Origin: a virus
Virus record (IMG/VR): IMGVR_UViG_3300027140_000013
Location: 1-30,276 of that record
Reading direction: 5' to 3' (one strand)
Length of the DNA: 30,276 bases
Shown here: piece by piece, positions 16,347 to 24,365 of the stretch
Layout: the number at the start of each line of letters is the position of its first letter
Numbering within the stretch: the stretch's first letter is position 1
The notes under the pieces: generated by a model
The model's database searches: none
What the model was told of the DNA's origin: nothing
The model's input: only the letters and a program-made list of their open reading frames with translations
Made by a program: the position numbers and the translations under genes

Positions 16347-19300
16347 TTAGAATCCAAAAATAATAGAGTAAGCAATATAATCTGATTTAACAGATTGATC
16401 CAAGTTATTCAATGACACAATACCATCCAATCGTAGTTGTCCCATATCATAAACAAAAAACGCAAGCTGAGTAACAAGTCCAAGATCTTCAGTAATACCG
16501 ATACTTGAATCGCTAACTTCTCCCAAATCACTCATTGCTTGAGGAGCAAAAACAGCAGAAGCTACAGCAACGTCATTGTTAGCATTGACCCACTGGGATC
16601 CATTAAACTTAAGAACCTGCTGTGCTTGCGGAGAATTAATTACAACGTCATCAAGACCATCTAATGTAACTGTTGGAGCAGGTACATTAATAACACCAGT
16701 AGATGAATTGTATGTTGCTCCACCACTGACACTAATAGCAGCTCTTGCTCTAGCGTCTGTAAAGTATTTATTCGTTCCTTCAGAGAGGTCTGAAGTAGAT
16801 TTTGATCCTAAACGATTATCAAATGCAGTATTAGCTCTAGTGGTAGTGAAATAAAGGTTAGTAGAACCTTCTGTAACACTATCTGTAGTTGGATTACTAT
16901 AACTAATTACACCAGTAGTTGAGTTATAAGATAAGTTGCCACTGGCACTAATAGCACTTCTTGCTCTCGCATTAGTGAAATAAAGATTAGTTCCTTCAGC
17001 TAAGTTTGTAGTTGACTTAGTTCCAAGCCAAGTATTTGCTGTAGAAGTAAAATCTGCAGTATTTAATTTGGTACCAACTAAAGTAGTTAGCGTAGAAGCA
17101 TAGTTTGGATCGTTGCCAATTGCTGTCGCTAACTCTTGTAAAGTATCTAATGTAGCAGGAGTAGAACCTACTAAGTCTGCTACCTTTGTATTAACATAAG
17201 TTTGTGTTGCGATAGTGGATGTATCTACAGCAATCGCACCAGTGCCACTGTTATATGAAATACCAGTTCCAGCTGAATGAGCAGCTCTTGCACGAGCATC
17301 TGTATAATAAAGATTGCTTCCCTCAGCAATATCTGAAGTAGTAGCTTGTGCACCTACTGTAGCACGACCTTTAGTATCAACAGTAATCTTGGTGTAAGTT
17401 CCAGCACCGATACCAGTTGCTGCCAGAGTCGCATTAGTTATATCTGCGCCAGTGGTTCCAGATAATGTTAAATCGCCACCAGTAACAGCAATAGAACTTG
17501 AAGGAATGAATACTGCAGTTGTAGAAACACCAGTTACCAAACCTTTAGCATTTACAGTGATAGTTGGAATCGCTGTTGAAGAACCAAATGTTCCTACATT
17601 TGAGTTTACTGTTGCTAAAGTGACGTTAGTTGTCGAACCTGTTGTGCCAGTTCCAGAAACATCACCACTTAAAGTAATTGCACCAGAAATTGATGCGGTA
17701 GAAGCAACAGTGATTCTACCTTTAGCATCTACAGTCAATACAGGAACTGCGGTAGAAGAACCATAAGTTCCTGCAGTAACGCCAGATGCTGATAGTGTTA
17801 AAGCAGAAGATCCTGCACTTGAAGTTGCATCTCCAGTGAATGCTGGTAATCTTCCAGCTGCCAATGTTCCTGAAGAAATATTTGATGCATTTGTTGTATC
17901 AGTTGTAGCGGAAGCAGCGAGACCTGCAATCTTAGATGATGCGATTGCTGCAGTTGCACTAATGTCATCATTAACAATAGTGCCATTGGCAATCATTGCT
18001 GATGTAACAGTTCCTGTATCGCCAGTTGTGACGATAGTACCATCTACGTTTGGTGCTGTTAATACTCGTGTAGTACCAGATGTAATACCTGATACTTGAA
18101 TTTGCATCTTTTTAGTTGCATCTGTTTCATCAACAAAATATGTTGTGCTATCAGATAAGGACTTATTTGATAAAGTCTGTGTTCCAGTTAAAGTAACAAC
18201 AGTTGAATCAATACCGATAGTTACTGCAGATGATCCATTATAAGATGTTCCTGTTAATCCAGTTCCAATAGTTAATGCGTTTGTAGCAGTTGCTGTAACA
18301 GTGGTAGATCCACCAAGAGATACTGTTTGACCATTAATTGTTACAGAACTATTTGATAGTTTTGCGTTGGCGATTGAACCAGCCAACATTGCATTGGTTA
18401 CAGTTCCTGTGTCACCTGTTGTAACAACAGTACCAGTAGTAGCTGGTAGAGTGATGGTTGTTGCGCCAGCTGCTGCAGGAACTTGAACAGTAACAGTTCC
18501 TGATGTAGAACCATTCAGTAGTAAAGTTTTTCCTGCTGCTAAAGCTAAGTGTTCAGATGAAGTCCAAGCTGCACTTGCCGATACCCAGTTAAATGTTTTG
18601 TCAGTAGTACCTTTAAGAGTAATACCACCACCATCAGCAGTAGCATTAGAAGGACTTGCAACAGAACCCAATTCAATATTTTTATCGTCTACTGTTAGTG
18701 TAGTAGAGTTAACAGTAGTAGTCGTTCCGTTAACAGTTAAATCGCCACTTACAGTTAAACTTCCAGCAGTTATTGCTCCTGTTGACGTGATAGCAGCAAA
18801 TACTGGAGAAGAAGTAGTAGAAATATCTTGTGCAGTGGAAATTACACCAGTAGTATTACTGTATGTAATTCCAGTTCCTGCTGAAACTGAAGCACGTGCA
18901 CGAGAAGTAGTGAAATATAGATTTGACGAACCTTCAGTTAAATTATCTGTAGTCTTTGCGCCAAGAGCAGCATCAAATCTATTTTGAGTATAGTAAAGAT
19001 TTGTTCCTTCTGCCAAATTAGTTGTTGACTTGGCAGCAAAAGCAGAATCAAATCTGGCTTGAGTGTAATATAGATTACCACTCTCTGCAATATCTGCAGT
19101 AGTAGCATTTGAAGCTGCAGTTACAAGACCCTTACCGTTTACTGTTAGTTTGGTGAATGTTCCTACATTTGAATTAACTGTAGCAAGAGTTAGTGTTGTA
19201 GTTGTTCCAGTTGTTCCAGAACCAGAAACATCCCCAGTAAATGTTAAAGCACCTGAGATTGCAGCAGTACCTGCTAAAGTTACACGACCATATGTATCGA

Positions 19301-19670
19301 TGGTTAAAACAGGAACTGCTGTTGAAGAACCATAAGAACCAGCAGTTACGCCAGAAGCTGCTAGAGAAACTGTAGATGCAGATGAACCATTATAAGCAGC
19401 ACCAGTTAAACCAGTGCCGATAGTTAATGTTGCTAAGTTTGAGCCAAGAGCAACACCAGAAATTGTTGAGTTCGCTAGCTTAGAGTTGGCGATTGCGCCA
19501 GAAGCTACGTTACTGAAATTTACTTTTGCTAATTCATGGCCACCAGGACTGGTGCCATCATGCATATGTAAAGAGTTATTTGTGGTATTGACTGTTACTT
19601 CACCAAGGACACCTGTGAATGTACTATGTTGGCTATGTGTACCACGTCTTAATTGTATTTGGAGTGCCAT
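16347..19670 (-). CDS. Long tail fibre with repeated NLYYT motifs
   Basis: This is the largest protein of the window, 1107 residues. Its N-terminus (LQIQLRRGTHSQHSTFTGVLG, HMHDGTSPGGHEL) is related to that of the S74 fibre at 11672-13447, suggesting the same docking partner. The body is Ser/Thr/Gly-rich with two families of repeats: NLYY/FTxxRxxxA preceded by SD/TTxxLxEG, seen seven times, and VTAGSYGSSTAVPVLTID with GRVT, seen several times. Such repeats build long trimeric fibre shafts. The last 60 residues differ (QLAFFVYDMGQLRLDG, YIAYSIIFGF) and are likely the tip. No S74 domain or collagen-like repeat is present. The start has an AAAGGTAAAG ribosome site. Confidence 0.88.
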   Translation of the reverse strand: MALQIQLRRGTHSQHSTFTGVLGEVTVNTTNNSLHMHDGTSPGGHELAKVNFSNVASGAIANSKLANSTISGVALGSNLATLTIGTGLTGAAYNGSSASTVSLAASGVTAGSYGSSTAVPVLTIDTYGRVTLAGTAAISGALTFTGDVSGSGTTGTTTTLTLATVNSNVGTFTKLTVNGKGLVTAASNATTADIAESGNLYYTQARFDSAFAAKSTTNLAEGTNLYYTQNRFDAALGAKTTDNLTEGSSNLYFTTSRARASVSAGTGITYSNTTGVISTAQDISTTSSPVFAAITSTGAITAGSLTVSGDLTVNGTTTTVNSTTLTVDDKNIELGSVASPSNATADGGGITLKGTTDKTFNWVSASAAWTSSEHLALAAGKTLLLNGSTSGTVTVQVPAAAGATTITLPATTGTVVTTGDTGTVTNAMLAGSIANAKLSNSSVTINGQTVSLGGSTTVTATATNALTIGTGLTGTSYNGSSAVTIGIDSTVVTLTGTQTLSNKSLSDSTTYFVDETDATKKMQIQVSGITSGTTRVLTAPNVDGTIVTTGDTGTVTSAMIANGTIVNDDISATAAIASSKIAGLAASATTDTTNASNISSGTLAAGRLPAFTGDATSSAGSSALTLSASGVTAGTYGSSTAVPVLTVDAKGRITVASTASISGAITLSGDVSGTGTTGSTTNVTLATVNSNVGTFGSSTAIPTITVNAKGLVTGVSTTAVFIPSSSIAVTGGDLTLSGTTGADITNATLAATGIGAGTYTKITVDTKGRATVGAQATTSDIAEGSNLYYTDARARAAHSAGTGISYNSGTGAIAVDTSTIATQTYVNTKVADLVGSTPATLDTLQELATAIGNDPNYASTLTTLVGTKLNTADFTSTANTWLGTKSTTNLAEGTNLYFTNARARSAISASGNLSYNSTTGVISYSNPTTDSVTEGSTNLYFTTTRANTAFDNRLGSKSTSDLSEGTNKYFTDARARAAISVSGGATYNSSTGVINVPAPTVTLDGLDDVVINSPQAQQVLKFNGSQWVNANNDVAVASAVFAPQAMSDLGEVSDSSIGITEDLGLVTQLAFFVYDMGQLRLDGIVSLNNLDQSVKSDYIAYSIIFGF

Positions 19671-19680
19671 TCTTTACCTT

Positions 19681-20355
19681 TTACGCTATAGTTCCCGCAT
19701 CTACCATTGCAGACATATTTATAGACTCTGTAATTAATCCTGCATCAACAACTGGAAACCCACCACTACCAGCAACAGCTGCCCAAGATAGTACCGATCC
19801 ATCGGTTGTTAAATATTTTCCTGCATTCCCAGTTTGAGATGGTAATGTGGTTCCCTGCGACCCACCTGTTAAAAGGTTTGATCCAACTCCACCGACTGCA
19901 GCAGATAAATCAATAAATGCACCACGATTTGATCCACCACTTTCAAAAATACGAACCTTATTTTGCCACACGTCAATTGTGACACTTGTGGAAATTGTTG
20001 TATTCGTTGCAGGTTTGTTTAGGGTAATCTCACCACCCTCGTCACCCGAGGAGAAATTGCTTACTAAGTTTTGCCCTGCTGTAACATTACCTGTAGCGGA
20101 TAAAGATGTAAATGCGCCAGTTGATGGAGTAGTACCACCAATTGGCGTATTATTAACTGTGCTATCAGTTAGTGTTTTGTTTGTTAAGGTATCTGTGGCA
20201 GAAGATGCACCAAACAACTGTATTACGTTTGATGAATCTTTGAAATACAGTTTCCCATCGGCGTAGTTAAGTGCTAACTCGCCATAATCTAAATCTGCAG
20301 ATTGTGGGATCTTTCCTAGTACGGAAGACTTTTTTAACTTAACCGTATTGGCCAT
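19681..20355 (-). CDS. Short fibre-like protein
   Basis: This 224-residue protein begins VKLKKSSVLGKIPQSADL, then GELALNYADGKLYFKDSS. This is the second kind of N-terminal domain in the fibre block, shared with the 869-residue fibre. A short shaft follows (TDTLTNKTLTDSTVNNTPIG, TGAFTSLSATGNVTAGQNL), then a small globular part (residues about 118-160) and a tip with GNAGKYLTTDGSVLSWA, a motif found near the ends of many phage fibres. It could be a short adhesin or an adaptor carrying a longer fibre. It ends 10 bases before the long fibre gene starts, and its ribosome site is AAGGTAAAT. Confidence 0.8.
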   Translation of the reverse strand: MANTVKLKKSSVLGKIPQSADLDYGELALNYADGKLYFKDSSNVIQLFGASSATDTLTNKTLTDSTVNNTPIGGTTPSTGAFTSLSATGNVTAGQNLVSNFSSGDEGGEITLNKPATNTTISTSVTIDVWQNKVRIFESGGSNRGAFIDLSAAVGGVGSNLLTGGSQGTTLPSQTGNAGKYLTTDGSVLSWAAVAGSGGFPVVDAGLITESINMSAMVDAGTIA

Positions 20356-20389
20356 TATTTACCTTAAAAAAGGACAACTCAATTTTGAA

Positions 20390-20409
20390 AGAGGGATAAA
20401 AATCCCTCT
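20390..20409 (-). terminator. Hairpin between two fibre genes
   Basis: AGAGGGAT and ATCCCTCT form a perfect 8-base-pair stem with a four-base loop. On the minus strand it is followed by only three T residues before mixed sequence, so it is a modest intrinsic terminator or a 5' mRNA hairpin. It lies just downstream of an ACTAAATA box. Confidence 0.55.
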
Positions 20410-20420
20410 GTTCTTTATGC

Positions 20421-20428
20421 TATTTAGT
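20421..20428 (-). promoter_or_regulatory. Late promoter box before the short fibre-like gene
   Basis: The minus strand reads ACTAAATA, with its TAA being the stop codon of the 869-residue fibre gene. It lies 66 bases before the next start, with the AGAGGGAT hairpin in between, so a transcript from it would carry the hairpin near its 5' end. Confidence 0.4.
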
Positions 20429-23033
20429 ATGTTCCGCCATCTACGTCGCCGTAGACTAAAGTAGTTCCATTTGACTGTAGAACTTTACCTGAAACACCAA
20501 CACTTAATTTACTTAGAGTAGAAGCACCAGAAGCAACCAACAAATCACCAACAGAGTAACTTGATACGCCAGTACCACCATACCCTGCACCAATAGTAGT
20601 TCCATTCCAAACACCAGTGGTAATAGTACCTAAAGTTGTAATAGAAGATTGACCAATATAAGTTGATGCGATGTCAATACTATCAGCATTGACAGTAATT
20701 CTGTTTGCAGTTCCAACTACATCAACAACACCACCAGTGAATGTTAAACCAGCACCAGCAACAGTAGAAGCTAGAGTTACAGTGTCTGCAACGATTGCGA
20801 TACCAGTTCCAACTTGTACGTCAAATTGGTTACCATTCTTGATAAGACCAGCACCAGCAGCAATATTGTTGGTGATTGAGAATAAACCGAATGTTAATGG
20901 AGAAGTTCCAACTGTTAGTGTTCCAGTTGAAGTTAATACCCATCCAGTTGCTGCTTGAGTATTACCTTCTTCAACGAAAGTAAATAAACCAGAAGTAACT
21001 TCAGCGTTTGCGTCTGCATCTGATGCACGAGACCAAGATCCGTTCGCAACAACGTAAATACCGTTTTGAGAAGCAGTAGTTTGGTCTTTAACAAGAACAC
21101 GATCACCAGAAACAACAGCGATTCCATCAATCGTCTGAGTTCCAGAAAGAGTAATATTTCCTGTAGTTGTTACACGAACTGACTGTTTAACATCAAGACC
21201 AGAACGAGCAGCATCAACATAGTTCTTAGTTGCAGCGTCTTGAGGGTTTACTGGATCAGCAAGACCAGTAATAGTATTACCACTCATTGCTAAGTTAGAA
21301 CTTAGCGTAGTAGCTCCAGATACAGTTAATGTGCCAGCAATCGCTGTATTACCTGATGTTGCAGCTACTGTAAACTTGTTTACGTTAATTGCTAAGTCGC
21401 CAGTTAAACCTAATGTACCAGCAATTTGAGCATTACCTGATGTAGCATTGACAGTAAACTTATTAGTACCAACGTCAAAGTTTCCTAGTGAAGAAACTGT
21501 GCTAGAGAAAGTAGCAGCACCAGTTACATCAAGAGTTGTAGAGAAATTACCTGCTGTAGCATTTAATGCAGCAAGATTGGATACTCCAGAAACACCAAGA
21601 GTTCCAGCAATCGCTGTATTACCTGATGTGGCAGCTACTGTAAACTTATTAGTTGCAATAGAGAAGTTGCCATCAACATTGGCAGTACTTGCGAAAGTGG
21701 CAGCACCAGTTACACCAAGAGTTGAACCTAATGTAGTCGCTCCAGTAACACCTAAAGTATTACTTAAGTTTGTAGCACCAGTTACGGCTAAAGTTCCTGC
21801 AACAGAAGTGTTTCCAGAAGCTGCAGTAACAGTAAACTTGTTTGTATTGACAGCGAAGTCGCCAGTAGATGATAGGGTGCTAGAGAAAGAACCAGTTGTA
21901 GCACTTAATGCTGCTAGAGTTGTAGCACCTGTTACACCGAATGTTCCACCAACAGTTGCGTTACCTGTTACAGAAGCAGAAGCAAGAGTCGATGCGCCAG
22001 CTGCTAAAGATCCATTAAGTGTTGTATTGCCAGTGACTACTAGAGTTCCACCAACAGAAGCATTGTTGCTAATAGTTGCTGATGAAAGAGTAGAAGCACC
22101 TGCAGATAATGTTCCAGTAATAGAAGTATTACCGTTTGCAGTATCAACTAAGAACTTGGTTACTGGTGTTGCAGCACCATCAGTGATGCGGAAGTATTCA
22201 GTTGCAGGAGTTGTTGAACCAGATAGAGTTAAACCTTGATTAAACTGTACGCTACCGATATTTAAGTCAGTACCAGCGATACTTAAATTTCCACCAATAT
22301 ACACATCGCCAGCAATACCAACACCACCATCAACAACTAATGCACCTGTAGCGGTGCTAGAAGAAGCAGTAGTCGCATTAATATTAACTGTTGCAATTTT
22401 AGATTCAATGTCTAGACTATCTGTGTCTAGAGCCATGGCAAGAGTGCCATCTGTATAGAATCTTAGAGTGTCATCAGAAGCACCTGGAGAAGATTCTGCA
22501 GTAATGTATGTTAATCCATCAACAGAACGAACACCACCTAGTGATGACCAGTTGGAACCTGAGTATCCTTCAAAAGAACTTTGATCTGTATTGAAACGAA
22601 TTGCACCAGCGTAAGCAGGAGTAGTTCTTTGTGCTGTAGTACCAGCAGGAATCATCATCTGGTTTGTACCAGCGATTCTTACGATTGCTGTAGAAGAGTT
22701 AGGAGCGATTGTAATATCGCCACTTACTGCACTAATTGTATTAGGTGCTACATCACCAAACGCTAAACCACCAACTAGGAATTTGTCAATCTTACCTGTG
22801 TTATCAAGAATAACTGCTTTACCACTTAGCGTTGACCAAGATCCTGCAGTTCCAGATAATAGGTCGGTGTAGAATTTACCACCGATGATTTGTTGAGGTG
22901 CACTGCCCGATACCTCAGTACCGAAACCAATGTATAATTTACCTGAGCCAGATGAGTAGGCTAACTCACCATCACCCAGTGTGGCTGGAGCGGAACTTCC
23001 ACTCGAACGCTTAATTCTGATTATTGATGCCAT
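20424..23033 (-). CDS. Tail fibre protein with TLxVTGATTL repeats
   Basis: This 869-residue fibre has the N-terminal domain type IIRIKRSSGSSAPATLGDGE with GKLYIGFG, shared with the 224-residue protein. Residues about 130-260 repeat a module of the S74 fibre (RFNTDQSSFEGYSGSNWSSL, TGALVVDGGVGIAG). The shaft then consists of many units of the type NKFTVxAxSGNTxIAGTL followed by xVTGATTL. Next comes a domain common in phage fibres (TKNYVDAARSGLDVKQSV, GDRVLVKDQTTASQNGIY, about 620-740), and the protein ends with GGTGVSSYSVGDLLVA and VLQSNGTTLVYGDVDGG. There is no S74 domain. The gene follows a small unknown gene by 14 bases. Confidence 0.88.
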   Translation of the reverse strand: MASIIRIKRSSGSSAPATLGDGELAYSSGSGKLYIGFGTEVSGSAPQQIIGGKFYTDLLSGTAGSWSTLSGKAVILDNTGKIDKFLVGGLAFGDVAPNTISAVSGDITIAPNSSTAIVRIAGTNQMMIPAGTTAQRTTPAYAGAIRFNTDQSSFEGYSGSNWSSLGGVRSVDGLTYITAESSPGASDDTLRFYTDGTLAMALDTDSLDIESKIATVNINATTASSSTATGALVVDGGVGIAGDVYIGGNLSIAGTDLNIGSVQFNQGLTLSGSTTPATEYFRITDGAATPVTKFLVDTANGNTSITGTLSAGASTLSSATISNNASVGGTLVVTGNTTLNGSLAAGASTLASASVTGNATVGGTFGVTGATTLAALSATTGSFSSTLSSTGDFAVNTNKFTVTAASGNTSVAGTLAVTGATNLSNTLGVTGATTLGSTLGVTGAATFASTANVDGNFSIATNKFTVAATSGNTAIAGTLGVSGVSNLAALNATAGNFSTTLDVTGAATFSSTVSSLGNFDVGTNKFTVNATSGNAQIAGTLGLTGDLAINVNKFTVAATSGNTAIAGTLTVSGATTLSSNLAMSGNTITGLADPVNPQDAATKNYVDAARSGLDVKQSVRVTTTGNITLSGTQTIDGIAVVSGDRVLVKDQTTASQNGIYVVANGSWSRASDADANAEVTSGLFTFVEEGNTQAATGWVLTSTGTLTVGTSPLTFGLFSITNNIAAGAGLIKNGNQFDVQVGTGIAIVADTVTLASTVAGAGLTFTGGVVDVVGTANRITVNADSIDIASTYIGQSSITTLGTITTGVWNGTTIGAGYGGTGVSSYSVGDLLVASGASTLSKLSVGVSGKVLQSNGTTLVYGDVDGGTY

Positions 23034-23047
23034 CTGTTATTCTCCAT

Positions 23048-23299
23048 TTAATAATAGCCACCTTCCATGTTTTGCGCATCTAAGGTAGTTGAGGCGGTCC
23101 ATTTTTGAGTTGCTTCTCTGTAAATCAATATTGACCCAGTTGTTTTTCCATTCGTTGTAACATCAACGTCTGCAATATTAGACATTGATTCTACTACAGC
23201 TGGGTTAGCCAAGTTGGTATTAGAAAGAACTATTGTTCCTTCTGATACTGCAACTTGTAACGATTCTTCGGGCTGAACTATTGCTACTGTATCTGCCAT
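23048..23299 (-). CDS. Small unknown protein at the head of the fibre block
   Basis: I do not recognise this 83-residue protein. It is Thr/Ala/Val-rich with a motif SNIADVDVTTNGKTTGSILI, then YREATQKWTASTTLDA, a pattern that often precedes or forms part of fibre shaft segments (a statement that a value exists, followed by a Trp-containing strand). It could be a small accessory fibre subunit. It starts two bases before the 110-residue gene ends and is followed directly by the 869-residue fibre, so the three genes form one translation unit. Confidence 0.7.
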   Translation of the reverse strand: MADTVAIVQPEESLQVAVSEGTIVLSNTNLANPAVVESMSNIADVDVTTNGKTTGSILIYREATQKWTASTTLDAQNMEGGYY

Positions 23300-23301
23300 T
23301 A

Positions 23302-23634
23302 TTATCTCGTTATTTCTGGGGTTACTGTTACGATTCCTTCTATGACCCTTGTTTTAGTTCCTGATGGTGATGTTATTTCTACGTCATACAGCCATCTCCC
23401 AGCTGGGATAGCTGAAGATTGTGCGTTGTTTAACTGAAGACGAACCTTGCCTTGCGCAGCGTCATAAAGTGATGTTGTAAAATTGTATACAGTGGAAGAT
23501 GAGTAAGATTTTCTCATCTGAGAAGCCACGCTATACCCAGTCAGATTCAATGGTTGTCCGTTAGTAGCAGCCACAGTAATAATTGTACTGTAGTCAGCTC
23601 CAGCGTCTACAAAAAGGTTGCTAACAGTTGCCAT
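23302..23634 (-). CDS. Baseplate-upper-protein-like small structural protein
   Basis: This 110-residue protein has the layout of the N-terminal domain seen in baseplate upper proteins of siphophages and in small proteins near marine myovirus fibres. A strand with GADYSTIITVAATNGQPLNL leads into TGYSVASQMRKSYSS, and later IPAGRWLYDVEITSPSGTK and a closing VIEGIVTVTPEITR. This suggests a small beta-sandwich used for docking between baseplate and fibre. It is the first gene of the leftward adhesion block. A GATAAATA box lies 31 bases upstream, and the ribosome site (AGGA) is weak. Confidence 0.65.
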   Translation of the reverse strand: MATVSNLFVDAGADYSTIITVAATNGQPLNLTGYSVASQMRKSYSSSTVYNFTTSLYDAAQGKVRLQLNNAQSSAIPAGRWLYDVEITSPSGTKTRVIEGIVTVTPEITR

Positions 23635-23664
23635 CCTAGGGATCCTAAATTGCTTTTCTTCAAT

Positions 23665-23672
23665 TATTTATC
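23665..23672 (-). promoter_or_regulatory. Late promoter box for the leftward fibre block
   Basis: The minus strand reads GATAAATA, 31 bases before the start of the 110-residue gene, within the only divergent gap of the window (23635-23750). It lies back to back with the plus-strand TATAAATA box. Confidence 0.5.
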
Positions 23673-23698
23673 ATATTTGGAAACGCTAAATACAGTTG

Positions 23699-23706
23699 TA
23701 TAAATA
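23699..23706 (+). promoter_or_regulatory. Perfect T4-type late promoter, plus strand
   Basis: TATAAATA matches the T4 late promoter consensus exactly and lies 45 bases before the ATG of the only plus-strand gene. The leader then carries the ribosome site TGGAGA. A further CTAAATA stands 16 bases upstream. Confidence 0.7.
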
Positions 23707-23750
23707 CTTTTTAGCTGCGAAGCGATTATTTTTTAACTCATGGAGATAAC

Positions 23751-24365
23751 ATGGAAACAACCCAAAACACCCCCGAAATTCAAGTCAATAAACTGGTAAC
23801 AGAATCTTTCGCAAAAGAATTATTCTCAACACAATTTCGGAGTTTTGACATAAATCCCACAATGATGGATGATTTGACCTTTAGCGATCAAGATTTTATT
23901 GACTTGGTCAATTCATGCTCAACAAATGTAACTACAGATTTAATGTTCACAGAAGATAACAAATATGTAGAAAAACTCAAAGAGATTGTCTATACTATTT
24001 GCCAAGATCTTCCAGAATTTAACAATGAGATGCAATATACACCTGTTATTATTGGATCCAATGCTCTATTCCAACAAAAATTAGAACACATTCCACTACA
24101 TTGTTACGAACACGTTCCTTTGGTATTTACGTTTGTTCTGCACACTGGCGAATATACACCACCAACATATTTCGCCGATCCTCGTGGTGGCGTAACTACA
24201 ACACGTCAATTGGCTGCACAGAATTTGGTTGCAACTTCATTTCAAATCAAAGGTAGATTTGGAGAAGTTTATGTAACTCCTGGACATTTGATGCGTTATA
24301 CAGAAACTAATCTAGACACCCAATCTTATGTCACTTTAAATATTAAGGTTGGTTTCGGACGTTAA
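23751..24365 (+). CDS. Unknown protein, possibly a 2OG-Fe(II) oxygenase-like fold without its iron ligands
   Basis: The layout of this 204-residue protein recalls small phage proteins annotated as 2-oxoglutarate/Fe(II) oxygenases. A helical N-terminal half is followed by a strand region LEHIPLHCYEHVPLVFTFVL, then a YFADPRGG turn, and near the end VYVTPGHLMRYTETN before a closing VTLNIKVGF strand. In true members a His-x-Asp pair and a distal His hold the iron. Here the distal position appears as Arg-Tyr-Thr-Glu-Thr and no clear pair is visible, so I doubt activity. It is the only plus-strand gene, with its own TATAAATA promoter, and it overlaps the end of the convergent PP-loop gene by 23 bases. 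A wholly different fold is possible. Confidence 0.8.
   Translation: METTQNTPEIQVNKLVTESFAKELFSTQFRSFDINPTMMDDLTFSDQDFIDLVNSCSTNVTTDLMFTEDNKYVEKLKEIVYTICQDLPEFNNEMQYTPVIIGSNALFQQKLEHIPLHCYEHVPLVFTFVLHTGEYTPPTYFADPRGGVTTTRQLAAQNLVATSFQIKGRFGEVYVTPGHLMRYTETNLDTQSYVTLNIKVGFGR

Noticed and set aside
21448-22239. Long plus-strand open frame (263 codons) inside the 869-residue fibre gene, and similar ones at 17452-17766 and 18598-18987
   Set aside because: They are opposite-strand shadows of low-complexity Thr/Ala/Val-rich fibre repeats; no ribosome site or recognisable domain, and the minus-strand frame is clearly the real one.
16347-23033. Repeated DNA segments that could suggest a CRISPR array or insertion elements
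   Set aside because: The repeats follow codon units of fibre shafts, vary in length and sequence, and have no constant spacer or inverted ends.
11672-23033. Diversity-generating retroelement acting on the fibre genes, because of tropism-determinant-like N-termini
   Set aside because: No reverse transcriptase or template repeat is visible in the window, and the C-termini do not look like the variable C-type lectin fold.
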